This document shows, piece after piece, positions 42,787 through 51,941 of a stretch of DNA of 64,000 nucleotides. The notes below the pieces were generated by a model, which searched no databases, was not told the origin of the DNA, and worked only from the letters and a program-made list of their open reading frames with translations. This DNA comes from Candidatus Nanohaloarchaea archaeon. GTDB lineage: Archaea > Nanohalarchaeota > Nanosalinia > Nanosalinales > Nanosalinaceae. The translations under genes were made by a program, and so were the position numbers. Location: assembly GCA_013343275.1 (NCBI GenBank), contig CP046106.1:434001-498000 (forward strand), written 5' to 3'. Positions within the stretch are counted from its first letter, which is position 1, and every line of letters starts with the position of its first letter.

Positions 42787-43640
42787 ACCTCCATTTTCAC
42801 AGGGTGGACAGTGCTACCTACTTCCATCGCTGCGTACCGATTCAGCTTGATAACTCGAGAATCCTGATCGAAAGCCGCACCAAAGGTAGTCATGGTTCTC
42901 TTGAGTACAAACATTGCTCCAGGCTCCTCTTTCCTGTTCTGTACTGTATGAAGCTGGAAAGGGTAGCCTGCAAGGGTTAAAGTGCCTCCTACCGCGTGAC
43001 GCGTGTACTTATACTGTGTTCCAAAGTCACAGGGATAGTATGCCGAGGCGTTGTACTCTGTCTTGTACACAGTATCGTAGACACCGTTATGCGATACAGT
43101 AAGGAAGCAGTACCGTGTCGATACAAAGTCCTCAACAGTGTAATGGACTTCGTTATCTGCACTCCAGTAGTTATCTATATCGCTGTCCGGTTCATCGATA
43201 AAGCTCGGTGAGTTAGAGCGGGTAAAACTTTTCGAGGTAGTAATTACGGGCATCCAGGTAAAACGGAACCTGTAATCGTGGCTTAGATGTAGGGCCTCTG
43301 TAAATATAGAATAGTTTAGCTTGTCGGATCCGACAGTTGAAAGCCTGTCTATCTTGTCTTTCTGCAGGAGTTTGTAGTCAGAGGCCAGACCTACATCTTC
43401 AGTGCTGCGGAGAGTAGAGAGGTTCTTCTCCCAGTTAGTGGTTCCCTGACCATGACCGGAGTAGCCTGGCTGCGTCATTAGGCGTGTTGAGAGGCTGTAG
43501 GCCTCCAGGTTAAGCGATGCCTGATGTACATCGTTCCTGAACTCCGGTACCTTTCCAGCGCCGATCGATGCTATTCCAAGCACCGCTATGAGGAATAGAA
43601 CCATTGAACCGAAGTACTCGATGCTGAACTGCGCTTTCAT
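42774..43640 (-). CDS. Prepilin-like surface protein of the pilus locus
   Basis: 288 residues. Start MKAQFSIEYFGSMVLFLIAV resembles the class III signal K-(A/G)-Q-x-S-x-E-Y. A longer frame reaches 43769, but the signal peptide fixes the start at 43640, where ATG overlaps the stop of the TadC-like gene by one base (TAATG). The mature part is beta-rich with aromatic patches and two Cys (RYCFLTV; YYPCDFG). The adhesin gene follows with overlap. Likely a minor pilin that carries or primes the adhesin. Confidence 0.72.
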   Translation of the reverse strand: MKAQFSIEYFGSMVLFLIAVLGIASIGAGKVPEFRNDVHQASLNLEAYSLSTRLMTQPGYSGHGQGTTNWEKNLSTLRSTEDVGLASDYKLLQKDKIDRLSTVGSDKLNYSIFTEALHLSHDYRFRFTWMPVITTSKSFTRSNSPSFIDEPDSDIDNYWSADNEVHYTVEDFVSTRYCFLTVSHNGVYDTVYKTEYNASAYYPCDFGTQYKYTRHAVGGTLTLAGYPFQLHTVQNRKEEPGAMFVLKRTMTTFGAAFDQDSRVIKLNRYAAMEVGSTVHPVKMEVWAW

Positions 43641-44692
43641 TATGGCAACCCCGCAGGAGCAACTATCATCATGAATGCGACGAAGGCCAGTGGCAGCATG
43701 ATTAAAGCGTGTTTTACACCTGCGCTCGGGCTTCCCTCTGATACCTGACCCGCAACTGCTGCGGTACATGCTCCCTGTATCATCAGCATTGTGAAGAGCA
43801 GCGACTTGTAGTAAGCCATTCTGCCGTAACTGTACTTGTTAGCGTACTGGCTGGTCAAATCATTAGTTACGTTAGCCGGGATAAATCCAAAGATCTTTGC
43901 TGTAGAGCAGAAAGGTCTTGCCGATGCGATAGCTCCACTACAGTAGTTGGTCGGGCCGCTGCCTCCGCCTCCGCCACTACCCTGACTACTCAACACCTCT
44001 TTTACTCCAGAGAGCGCTCCCGGATCAGGGCTTCCAAGGCCGAGGAGCTGCGCCAGCATAGTGTATATTCCTATCGTTATGCCTATGAACAGGAAGTAGA
44101 TAACGTACATGATGACAAGTTGCTGTCTCAGTTTTGCGTCTTTCTCCTGTATAACCTCCTTGAGTTTGGTTGCGTCCTCTCCTACAGATTCGATGGTCTG
44201 CGTGATTCCACCCCCGCTCTCAAAGCTCTGAATTATGATAGATGTCGACTCCTGTATGACTGCAGAGTCGCTCATACGTTTGTTGAAGCGCTCCATAACC
44301 TCTGGGAACGGGATTCCCCATGTAAGCTCGTAGTGGATCTTCTCGATCTCGCTGTTAAGCCTTCCGTAATCCGTTTCCTTGGCTGATTCAAAGGCTCTCA
44401 TAATTGTCATGCCTCCTCTCTTCGACTCAGCCAAGTCCTTCAGGAAGGAAGGGAATTGATCCTCCATCTGTCGAACCGCCCTATTACGGAGGAAAGATAA
44501 AATACCATAAGGTACAACGCCTATAAGCAGGCCCAGTATGAATGCGATTCCTCCTATTCTGTCAGCGCCCTGAAGGTAGAGGAAGAGGCCTATAAGCAGT
44601 ATAAATCCACCTACAGCTAGAGCTCCATAAATTATCTTCTTTGTAAGCGAGTAACCTGGTTCAAAGTCTTCCTCCTGGAAAAAATCTAGCAT
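43640..44692 (-). CDS. tadC: Type IV pilus assembly membrane protein, TadC/FlaJ type (second copy)
   Basis: 350 residues. GspF/TadC domain with KDLAESKRGGMTIMRAFES, YELTWGIPFPEVMERF and SIIIQSFESGGGITQTIES, plus membrane helices at 25-65, 190-220 and two at the end. A Gly/Ser-rich insert with two Cys (GSGGGGGSGPTNYCSGA) lies in an external loop. A ribosome binding site GGTGAT precedes the ATG. Works with the ATPase and the partner at 44697, like the TadB/TadC pair of bacterial Tad pili. Confidence 0.85.
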   Translation of the reverse strand: MLDFFQEEDFEPGYSLTKKIIYGALAVGGFILLIGLFLYLQGADRIGGIAFILGLLIGVVPYGILSFLRNRAVRQMEDQFPSFLKDLAESKRGGMTIMRAFESAKETDYGRLNSEIEKIHYELTWGIPFPEVMERFNKRMSDSAVIQESTSIIIQSFESGGGITQTIESVGEDATKLKEVIQEKDAKLRQQLVIMYVIYFLFIGITIGIYTMLAQLLGLGSPDPGALSGVKEVLSSQGSGGGGGSGPTNYCSGAIASARPFCSTAKIFGFIPANVTNDLTSQYANKYSYGRMAYYKSLLFTMLMIQGACTAAVAGQVSEGSPSAGVKHALIMLPLAFVAFMMIVAPAGLP

Positions 44693-44696
44693 TTTA

Positions 44697-45569
44697 TCAC
44701 CTTATTCCTCCAGGAGCTATCCCTCTTACAAAGATTATGAACATACCAGAAATTAAAGGAAGGCCTACGAAGATCGCTATTACCTGAACTGTTACAACCA
44801 GCTGGGGCGACATTGATGCAAATGAGCTCATAACTGCGCTCATAGATGTAAAAATTATAGAACCAACAATGACGATTGTAATATACATCTCCACCAGCAG
44901 AGATAGCTGATCAGCAAACTCCTCAACTCTCCTCTCGTAATCATTCATTAAAGTCTCTGCCCTCTGTCTTAAAAACTCTCTAAGAGACCCTCCCGTAGTT
45001 ATAGAGTGGTTAATACCCCAGACAAGCTCTTCAAAATCATCACTAGGAGTCCTCTCGGCTGCACGCTTCAAGGCCTCACTTATATCCATACCTAGAGTGT
45101 TGACATCCCTACTGATCTTGGCAGCCTCCTTGGAAACCTCTCCATACTCCTCCACCTCTGAGAGATTCTGGAAGATTTCAGGTAGGGATGTACCGGTGCC
45201 TGCCAGAGTCGACAGATACATTGTGGCAAAGGGTAGAGTATCCCGAATCTTGGAGGCCCTGTTGCTTACCAGTATTCGCGGGTAGATGTAGAATCCTACA
45301 AATGTAAATATTGAGAAAAGTATTCCAAATATTATCCCTATCATAAGGCCTGCGATACCCATACTCAGAGCCATTAAGCCTCCGATAAACAGGAAGCTGG
45401 CGCCGAATACTGAGGCTGTTGAAACAAACATGGTGCTCAGGTATTCCGGCAATGAAATTTCCAGACCTGCCTTGGTAAGCTTGGGTCTCAAGCCTTCAAA
45501 GTACTCAAGATACTGCAGTGCGTATGCTCCGGCTAACTGGTAACAGAAATCGCTATACTTCTTGAGCAT
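44697..45569 (-). CDS. tadB: Type IV pilus assembly membrane protein, TadB/FlaJ type (first copy)
   Basis: 290 residues. Same GspF fold: LPFATMYLSTLAGTGTSLPE, VNTLGMDISEALKRAAERTP, ELVWGINHSITTGGSLREFL, with helices at 47-95 and two near the C-terminus. Overlaps the ATPase gene end by 17 nt, the usual ATPase-FlaJ coupling. The next F-type gene follows after 4 nt. Confidence 0.87.
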   Translation of the reverse strand: MLKKYSDFCYQLAGAYALQYLEYFEGLRPKLTKAGLEISLPEYLSTMFVSTASVFGASFLFIGGLMALSMGIAGLMIGIIFGILFSIFTFVGFYIYPRILVSNRASKIRDTLPFATMYLSTLAGTGTSLPEIFQNLSEVEEYGEVSKEAAKISRDVNTLGMDISEALKRAAERTPSDDFEELVWGINHSITTGGSLREFLRQRAETLMNDYERRVEEFADQLSLLVEMYITIVIVGSIIFTSMSAVMSSFASMSPQLVVTVQVIAIFVGLPLISGMFIIFVRGIAPGGIR

Positions 45570-47265
45570 TGTTAATGTCTACTTCTTCATTATCAGCATT
45601 AAATGTTTGCCCAATCTTCTCCATCACTCTCTGCGGGTTAGAGTAGTACCTAGAAATCATATCACCTACATCCCTGTAGTGCTTGATCTGCTGGTCCTGC
45701 ATGTAGTTCAGTACGTGCTGACGGTTCCGGACCTCGTTCTTCAGATCCTGATAGTCCATTCCACTCTGATCGGCAATATCCTTCAGGATCATCGACTTGT
45801 TCTCGACATAGTACTCATCCTCCTTCGGATCCCATCCAAACACCTTGTTCGCATCAATACCCGTCCTCTCCTCATATCCACGGACTTCAAAGATGCCGTT
45901 AATCCTTCTGATATAGCTGCCGTCACGGCGAATCCTGGAAATCAACATAACAGCATCCAGAGTCTCGATCAGGCTGCCAGACAGGTTAATCGGCTCAGTC
46001 GTCAAACGGTCCATAAGCATGTCAAGGCTGTCGGCGTGGATAGTACTGAGTCCTGTGTGGCCTGTTGCCATCTGCTGGAACAGAATGTAGGCCTCTTCAC
46101 CACGGACCTCACCGACGATAATGTACTCAGGTCTCTGACGTAGAGATTCCTTGAGCAGGTTATCCATCGATACCTCTCCACCTTCCTCAGCGGATGAACC
46201 GAAACCTGAACGTGCTACCTCTGGCACCCAGTGCTCGTGTGGAAGCCTGAGCTCTGGCGTGTCCTCGATCGAGACAATCTTCTTGTCAGGCCTTATGAAC
46301 AGAGATAATGCATTTAGCTGTGATGTCTTACCGGATCCTGTAGTTCCTGCAATCAGTATTGATTTTCCGTGTTCCACCAGTGTCCAGAGATAGCTGTACA
46401 TCTGTGCGTTCTCCGTCTCGTAGTCCATCATGTGGATAGGAGTCAATGGGTCCTCTGTGAAACGACGGATCGTGAAGTTCGAACCTTTACGAGCAATGTC
46501 AGTTGCCAGAGTGGCCTGTACACGGGAGCCATCCGGCAGCGAACCATCGAGAAGTGGGCTGGAGACCGAAATCGACCGGCCGCATCTCTGAGCCAGCTTC
46601 ATGACAAACGCATCCAGCTCATCTTTCTCCTCCCAGACAATATCTGTCTTCACTGAGCCATATTTCGGGTTTCTGTGGTATGCATAGACAGGGATACCCT
46701 TCCCGTCGCAGGAGATATCCTCTACCTCAGTGTCGTTCATCAGAGGCTGCAGTCTTCCGAGGCCCGCGAAATCCCTCTTTGTGTAGTACCGTATTACCTC
46801 TTTCTGCTGACTGGTGACGTTCAGATTGTATTTATCGACAATAGTATCTATCTTCTTCTCCAGGTATTCGTCCGCGTCTCCGCTCTCAAGGTCGTTGAAG
46901 TCTATATCGAAGCTTCTCTGCATGATTGAATGGACTTTATCAAGAAGCTGCTCTATCTGAGGAGTGATCTCTGGTTCAACAACTCTGTAAACCAATTCTT
47001 CCTCCTCTTCGCTCCAGGAAATATGGGCCCATGCATACACCATTTCGCCTTCATCCGGGTCTGCAGGAACTAATGGGTATGTAACATCTACATCTGTTAG
47101 ATCAGCTTCGTCCTGTCCTTCATCGATCATCTCAGGGCTGAACTCTCCCGGAGCAGGTACCGAGATACCTGGTTGATTCTGGGTTTCCTCTTCCTCGTCT
47201 TCATACCACTCCGGGTGTTTCATCTTCCGGAGCCTACCTATCAACCCGTTCAAGTTCGCAGACAT
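45553..47265 (-). CDS. tadA: Type IV pilus/secretion ATPase (TadA/FlaI/GspE family)
   Basis: 570 residues. N-terminal domain acidic; core has GRSISVSSPLLDGSLPDGSR, Walker A AGTTGSGKTSQ, Asp box SIEDTPELRLPHEHW, Walker B EYIIVGEVRGEEA, His box GHTGLSTIHADS. It powers pilin insertion. The first about 100 residues are variable and rich in Glu/Asp. It is preceded directly by a prepilin gene (adjacent bases), followed by overlapping tadB. Confidence 0.94.
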   Translation of the reverse strand: MSANLNGLIGRLRKMKHPEWYEDEEEETQNQPGISVPAPGEFSPEMIDEGQDEADLTDVDVTYPLVPADPDEGEMVYAWAHISWSEEEEELVYRVVEPEITPQIEQLLDKVHSIMQRSFDIDFNDLESGDADEYLEKKIDTIVDKYNLNVTSQQKEVIRYYTKRDFAGLGRLQPLMNDTEVEDISCDGKGIPVYAYHRNPKYGSVKTDIVWEEKDELDAFVMKLAQRCGRSISVSSPLLDGSLPDGSRVQATLATDIARKGSNFTIRRFTEDPLTPIHMMDYETENAQMYSYLWTLVEHGKSILIAGTTGSGKTSQLNALSLFIRPDKKIVSIEDTPELRLPHEHWVPEVARSGFGSSAEEGGEVSMDNLLKESLRQRPEYIIVGEVRGEEAYILFQQMATGHTGLSTIHADSLDMLMDRLTTEPINLSGSLIETLDAVMLISRIRRDGSYIRRINGIFEVRGYEERTGIDANKVFGWDPKEDEYYVENKSMILKDIADQSGMDYQDLKNEVRNRQHVLNYMQDQQIKHYRDVGDMISRYYSNPQRVMEKIGQTFNADNEEVDINNAQEV

Positions 47266-47673
47266 CTATCTATCACTCAAGATCAATTTGTTTTGCTCCT
47301 TCAAAATACTTACTTCCCCGCCGTCGGCTGAACCGGAGAATCGATACGTGGAGTTCAGGTTTTCAAAACTGGTTACATACTCCTCATTTCCTACAAGTAC
47401 GAAGAACTTACCGTTCTCCAGATCCATCTGATAGGAGGAATCGCCTATACTATCAGGCAGATCAACAGCCACCGTCGCAGAACCGTTCTCTATATGGCCA
47501 ACAGATAAAAGGGCAGTAGCAACTTTGGACTGCACAGCATCTACCTGCGAGGACTCCACATCCTCCATAATACTATTCTGGAAAGTAGTGAAAGCAGTTA
47601 GAAGACCTAGAGCAACCATAAGGCCTATACCCAGAGATAGTACCGCCTCCACCGCTATAAACTGGCCTTTCAT
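47266..47673 (-). CDS. Class III prepilin-like protein
   Basis: 135 residues, start MKGQFIAVEAVLSLGIGLMV: KGQ cleavage site and hydrophobic helix. The mature part is beta-rich (YRFSGSADGGEVSIL). Overlaps the upstream prepilin gene by 4 nt and abuts the ATPase gene. Role as minor pilin inferred. Confidence 0.75.
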   Translation of the reverse strand: MKGQFIAVEAVLSLGIGLMVALGLLTAFTTFQNSIMEDVESSQVDAVQSKVATALLSVGHIENGSATVAVDLPDSIGDSSYQMDLENGKFFVLVGNEEYVTSFENLNSTYRFSGSADGGEVSILKEQNKLILSDR

Positions 47674-48353
47674 CCTAGATCTATGCTGATAACGTATCTC
47701 TTACGGTTTAAGGCCCTTCCAGAAGGCAATGTGACGGCCTCCGAACCCGTATCCATCCGGGTTCCTTCATTACGTATTCTTACAGTGGCGCCACCTGCAG
47801 CTTTTGTTCCTCCTGCAGCTACAAGGTCTATCTTTTCCAAACGAGAGCCAGAAGGTGTTTCTACATACATATTTCTGAACTCAATCCTGTAGGTCAGCAA
47901 AGTAGCTGAACCCCCAGTAGATTTCACCATGACTATCCCTGGAAGGTCTTTCCCGCTTATAGCATAGGCTCCGGTCTCTGCACTTGGTCTTATAGATATA
48001 TTTTGCAGACTGTCCCCTTTCAGAAATGTCCAGCGGTTGGCGTAGGGCGCGCTGCGGGAGGTACGGACCGTTACGTTGATGTAGTCTTTTTCAGAGTTAA
48101 CATTTACTCTGCGTATTGATGATTCCGAGTTCGGAAGCTTCAAGGGATACGGAGTTAATGTTCCTTCACCGGACTCCTTAACATCTATTATTTCCGAATA
48201 CAGGCCGACAACGTTATCTTCTATATTTGATACTGTTGCTTGGCCCTGTCGTTTCTCGAGTATAGGCGTTCCCCATACGTAGACAGATGCCACAGCACCT
48301 ATTGTAAGACCGGTGACTAGAATTGCAGTTACTGCAGTTGTCTGGCCTTTCAT
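47670..48353 (-). CDS. Class III prepilin-like protein
   Basis: 227 residues, start MKGQTTAVTAILVTGLTIGA, the KGQ-type signal. The mature part is a beta-sandwich-like region. TATA-like ATTTTATATT near 48378-48387 is about 27 nt before the ATG, so this gene has its own promoter and likely starts a transcript that includes the ATPase and TadBC genes. Confidence 0.77.
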   Translation of the reverse strand: MKGQTTAVTAILVTGLTIGAVASVYVWGTPILEKRQGQATVSNIEDNVVGLYSEIIDVKESGEGTLTPYPLKLPNSESSIRRVNVNSEKDYINVTVRTSRSAPYANRWTFLKGDSLQNISIRPSAETGAYAISGKDLPGIVMVKSTGGSATLLTYRIEFRNMYVETPSGSRLEKIDLVAAGGTKAAGGATVRIRNEGTRMDTGSEAVTLPSGRALNRKRYVISIDLG

Positions 48354-48411
48354 GTAATCAGGATAATCAGAGATAGAATATAAAATGAGGGGAAATGAAA
48401 AGTAAGGAAGT

Positions 48412-48942
48412 TTAGCAGCCTACTGAGCTACTGGTCTGTGGATCACATGTCCATGGTCCGAAGCTCTTTGCCGCTCCATCCATACTAACTGATATGCCTA
48501 TTGAGTTAGCTGCTGAAGGCCACTCAATACCGGTATTACAGGTATACTTCTCTCCTGGATTCACAAGTTTGTAGTTGCTCTGCTCAAAGCAGTTCTTAGC
48601 TGTATCACTGAAGGTGAAAGGTGTTGATGCTAGTGCACGCCCGGAAACTGCCGAGCCTGTACCCTGCGGCACGTAGGACATGCTGAACTCAGTACTGTTC
48701 CACGCTACACTTCCTACGTTAGACAATGTAATATTGACATATGCCGGAGAGCCACTGGTCTTGTAGAGGCTCTCCATATTCATATCCGTATTCCTAATCT
48801 GCTGCTGCTGGTTCACCTGCTGGCCAGGATTCCCGATTAGGCTTTGGAACTGAGTGTATACAACTCCTACCGCTCCTACAGTTATGAGAAGTAGTAGAAC
48901 AATAGCAATTACAGGCGTTATACCTTTCCTCTTTGTTAGCAT
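48412..48942 (-). CDS. Archaeal type IV pilin
   Basis: 176 residues, start KRKGITPVIAIVLLLLITVG, the archaeal pilin N-terminal domain with the site after the G of KG and a conserved TPVIA. The body is Ser/Asn/Gln rich with three Cys in the last third. Strong TATA TATTTAAG (48976-48983, minus strand) gives a separate promoter, so it may be the major pilin. Confidence 0.82.
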   Translation of the reverse strand: MLTKRKGITPVIAIVLLLLITVGAVGVVYTQFQSLIGNPGQQVNQQQQIRNTDMNMESLYKTSGSPAYVNITLSNVGSVAWNSTEFSMSYVPQGTGSAVSGRALASTPFTFSDTAKNCFEQSNYKLVNPGEKYTCNTGIEWPSAANSIGISVSMDGAAKSFGPWTCDPQTSSSVGC

Positions 48943-48994
48943 GATACCACTTATATCCTAGATTCCTTCTGCCTACTTAAATAGTTTTTTCGAC

Positions 48995-49477
48995 TTAACA
49001 GGAGTCTTCGCCGTTACTGTTGCTGCAGACTATCGAGGAGGAAGTATCGTACTGACCTCTCAGGACGATAGTAGTTGAACTCCCTACAGCAGGATAGGCC
49101 TTCATAGTATCTATAGTAACAGTATCTCCTGGATCAAGGGCGTTGTCCGACGGTGCACCGTAAGCATAGGTCCAGGATAACTTGTTGCCGTCCGAGTATA
49201 TATTCCAGAGCTTAACCCCGTCTTCCTCAGTAGCCAGAGTCATATCCCCATCATTTGTTACTTCAAGCCAGATATTACCGTTGCTACCTCTGTAACCGTA
49301 CTCTATACTTAACTCAGCTTTCTGCTCTTTGCTATCTACTCCTAATCTCTCCTTAACTCCTTCCCCAACATCGTCGACAGTATCGCTGAGAAAGATAGCT
49401 GAAGTAGAAACTGTGGCTATGCTGATAAGCAGAAGTAAGGAAGTTGCAACTACAGGAGTGACTCCTTTTCTATTCAT
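48995..49477 (-). CDS. Archaellin/pilin-like protein
   Basis: 160 residues from ATG 49477. N-terminus MNRKGVTPVVATSLLLLISI is the archaeal pilin/archaellin signal; body has archaellin-like segments (ELSIEYGYRGSNGNIWLEV; TEEDGVKLWNIYS) and a C-terminal Cys pair. The frame extends nine codons upstream, but the signal fixes the start, which overlaps the coiled-coil gene by 8 nt. Confidence 0.8.
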   Translation of the reverse strand: MNRKGVTPVVATSLLLLISIATVSTSAIFLSDTVDDVGEGVKERLGVDSKEQKAELSIEYGYRGSNGNIWLEVTNDGDMTLATEEDGVKLWNIYSDGNKLSWTYAYGAPSDNALDPGDTVTIDTMKAYPAVGSSTTIVLRGQYDTSSSIVCSNSNGEDSC

Positions 49478-50087
49478 TTTGATTATTGCCGTTACCTGAT
49501 CCAAACCTTTCTTTTAACTGCCTGACTCTCTCAGAGCTTTGGCCTCCAGAGTTATTTTGCTGCCTGCTCTGAGCATTACCTGATCTCTGCTGCCTGCCTC
49601 CTCCCTGAGCCATTCCGGCCTGCCGGAGGTTATTGTTTATATTCTGCAGATGGTTGATAACCTCTTCATTAGATGACTGAATATCCTGGGCCACATCATC
49701 CATCTTGTTACCTATGGCATCGGCGATTCTGCCTTCCATATCGCCAACCATTTCTCCTTCCATATCCATCTCGGAGGCCTCGTGAAGAAGGTCCATGAAT
49801 GAGTTCATGTTGTCAACTACCTCGTCCATCTTATGTGTCAGGTCTTCGACTTCGTTCTTCAACTCGTGAGTGGACTCAGTCATATCGTTGACGATTTTCT
49901 GGTTGGATTTCATTATGTCAAGAACATCACGGATAAGCTCATCGTTGCTTCCGCCAGCATTCTGCTGGGCCTGTTCCTGCATTTCATCAATTCTTCTTTC
50001 AAGTTTTCTGATAGGGCCAACTGGCACCATTTCATAGTCGTCATGCCCTTCGTCGTCGCCCAGTTCAACCTCGCTTCTTTTTGACAT
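49470..50087 (-). CDS. Coiled-coil protein heading the pilus locus
   Basis: 205 residues. After an acidic start comes YEMVPVGPIRKLERRIDEM, then long heptad helices (VNDMTESTHELKNEVEDLTH; MDEVVDNMNSFMDLLHEA; SSNEEVINHLQNINNN), and a disordered tail rich in Gly/Gln/Asn/Arg ending RERF-like VRQLKERFGSGNG. The architecture resembles cytoplasmic archaellum accessory proteins of the FlaC/D/E type, which is analogy only. First gene of the locus, with a strong promoter. Confidence 0.72.
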   Translation of the reverse strand: MSKRSEVELGDDEGHDDYEMVPVGPIRKLERRIDEMQEQAQQNAGGSNDELIRDVLDIMKSNQKIVNDMTESTHELKNEVEDLTHKMDEVVDNMNSFMDLLHEASEMDMEGEMVGDMEGRIADAIGNKMDDVAQDIQSSNEEVINHLQNINNNLRQAGMAQGGGRQQRSGNAQSRQQNNSGGQSSERVRQLKERFGSGNGNNQNE

Positions 50088-50103
50088 AGTTAGGAGAACC
50101 TCT

Positions 50104-50140
50104 CTTATTGAAGAATAAGGTAGAAGCCGGTATTTATAAT
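50104..50140 (-). promoter_or_regulatory. Promoter of the pilus locus with start-site palindrome
   Basis: TTATAAATA-type TATA box on the minus strand at 50131-50140, a near-consensus sequence, predicts initiation near 50108, leaving a leader of about 20 nt before the ATG at 50087. The palindrome CTTATT-GAAG-AATAAG (50104-50119) spans the predicted start and could be an operator or a 5' hairpin. Confidence 0.55.
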
Positions 50141-50181
50141 CAAGGGAAGAAAAAGAAATGAAATCTTTAGAGATGGGAGGG

Positions 50182-51855
50182 CTACATCATTCCTCCCATA
50201 CCGCCCATTCCTCCGCCAGGCATTCCGCCGGCGCCGCCTCCTGGGCCTCCTTCTGGTTCACTGTCGTCGGAGCTGAATCCTGAGGCAGAGATTACGTCGT
50301 CGATTCTGAGAATCATCTCTGCGGATTCTGATGCAGAGGTGACGGCCTGTGTCTTGATCTGTAGCGGTTCGACTACGCCCTGGTCAAAGAGTTTCTGGGA
50401 GCTGCCAGACGTTACGTCGAGGCCGGCCCATACCTGGCCTTCGTCATGTTTGTTTCTGAGATCGACCAGAGAGTCGATTGGGTCGTAGCCTGCGTTTTCT
50501 GCCAGGGTGCGCGGTACTACTTCCAGTGCATCGGCGAAGGCATTGATTGCGAGCTGTTCTCTGCCTCCTACGCTGTCAGCGTAGTCTCGGAGTTCCTGTG
50601 CAAGTTCTACTTCTGTTGCTCCGCCACCCCCTACTACTTTGCCATTTCTGAGGGCGGACGCTGCTCCACCGATTGCGTCTTCCATTGCTCTTTCTATCTC
50701 GTCGACTACGTGTTCTGTTCCTCCTCTTACAAGGATAGTAACGGATTTTGCAGCCGGGCAGTCCTGTACAAATGTCATCGCGTCGCCGCCGACAACTTTT
50801 TCCTGTACGGAGCCTGCTTTTCCGAGATCTGAGGCCTCTATGTCTTCTATATTTGTTACAATGTTTGCTCCTGTGGCCCGGGAGAGCTTTTCGATGTCTT
50901 TGGTTGATACCCTTCTGATTGCTGTGATTCCTTTCTTGGCAAGGTAGTGCTGTGCGATGTCGTCGATACCTTTCTGACAGAGAACTACATCTGCTCCTGC
51001 TTCGTCAAGTGCATCTACCATCTCCTTGAGCTGTTCTTCTTCCTGTTCGACGAAGTTCTTCATCTGGCTTGGATCGGAGATATTGATCTCTGCGTCAGTC
51101 TCTGTTTCCTTAACTTCGATTGCTGTATTCAGGAGCGCGATATCTGCGTCTTCGACTTCTGTAGGCATTCCGGTATGTACTCTATCCTTGTTTAGGATTA
51201 CTCCCTGTACAAGTTCTGTGTCCTCTACAGTTCCGCCCTGGCTTTTCTCCAGCTTGATCATTTCTCTGTCGATGACAAACTCATCTTCTCTCTCCTCTGC
51301 TACTTGCTTAACTGCGTCAACAGCGATCTCTGCCAGGTAGTCACGGGCTGTCTCTGCTGATTTGCCAGTCATAGACGTCATGGCTACTTTTTCAAGAGTT
51401 TCATCGTCGTCAAGCGATACATCTTCTGCGATATCGTTGAGAACTCTTGTTGCTCGCTCTCTGGCCTTACGGTAGCCTTTAGTTATGATTGTTGGATGGA
51501 TTTCCTGGTCCAGGAGATCCTCTGCCTGTTTCAGCAGCTCTCCGGAAAGTACTACTGCAGTTGTTGTTCCATCTCCGACTTCTTCTTCCTGAGTCTGTGC
51601 GACCTCGACCATCATCTTGGCGGCCGGATGCTCGAGATCCATTTCTTCAAGTATTGTTACACCGTCATTGGTCACTACAAGATCTCCTACGGAATCGACC
51701 ATCATCTTGTCCATTCCTTTAGGGCCTAGAGTAGTTCTTACTGCTTTTGCGACGGTTTTGCATGCATTAATATTGTTTTCCTGAGCGTCTTCTCCAGACT
51801 GTCTTTGGGTATCTTCCGACATTACGAAGATTGGCTGTCCTCCTAGTCCTGGCAT
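50182..51855 (-). CDS. thsA: Thermosome (group II chaperonin) subunit
   Basis: 557 residues. Chaperonin signatures [43 protein letters not shown] (nucleotide loop), and [15 protein letters not shown]-terminal tail Gly/Met-rich as in archaeal thermosomes. ATP-driven protein folding in an eight- or nine-membered ring. An in-frame GTG at 51867 is possible; I prefer ATG 51855 because AGGTGAA upstream fits a ribosome binding site. The TATA-like A/T run at 51889-51899 would start the mRNA near 51867. Confidence 0.96.
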   Translation of the reverse strand: MPGLGGQPIFVMSEDTQRQSGEDAQENNINACKTVAKAVRTTLGPKGMDKMMVDSVGDLVVTNDGVTILEEMDLEHPAAKMMVEVAQTQEEEVGDGTTTAVVLSGELLKQAEDLLDQEIHPTIITKGYRKARERATRVLNDIAEDVSLDDDETLEKVAMTSMTGKSAETARDYLAEIAVDAVKQVAEEREDEFVIDREMIKLEKSQGGTVEDTELVQGVILNKDRVHTGMPTEVEDADIALLNTAIEVKETETDAEINISDPSQMKNFVEQEEEQLKEMVDALDEAGADVVLCQKGIDDIAQHYLAKKGITAIRRVSTKDIEKLSRATGANIVTNIEDIEASDLGKAGSVQEKVVGGDAMTFVQDCPAAKSVTILVRGGTEHVVDEIERAMEDAIGGAASALRNGKVVGGGGATEVELAQELRDYADSVGGREQLAINAFADALEVVPRTLAENAGYDPIDSLVDLRNKHDEGQVWAGLDVTSGSSQKLFDQGVVEPLQIKTQAVTSASESAEMILRIDDVISASGFSSDDSEPEGGPGGGAGGMPGGGMGGMGGMM

Positions 51856-51941
51856 AGAATTATTCACCTATTTTCATAGACATGTACAAAAAAATAAAAG
51901 ACTGTCTGTTGCCAGAAAATTGTCACAATACAGAGGGCCTT

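Noticed and set aside
42774-43769. N-terminal extension of the prepilin-like protein to 43769
   Set aside because: The extra 43 residues are Arg/Cys/Ser-rich out-of-frame sequence of the TadC-like gene; the class III signal begins at 43640.
14125-51867. Shared GTGAAYAAYTCNATG at 14137 and 51867 as a conserved peptide (MNNSM)
   Set aside because: More simply a GGTGA ribosome binding site before ATG at about 8-nt spacing; a chance match in two genes.
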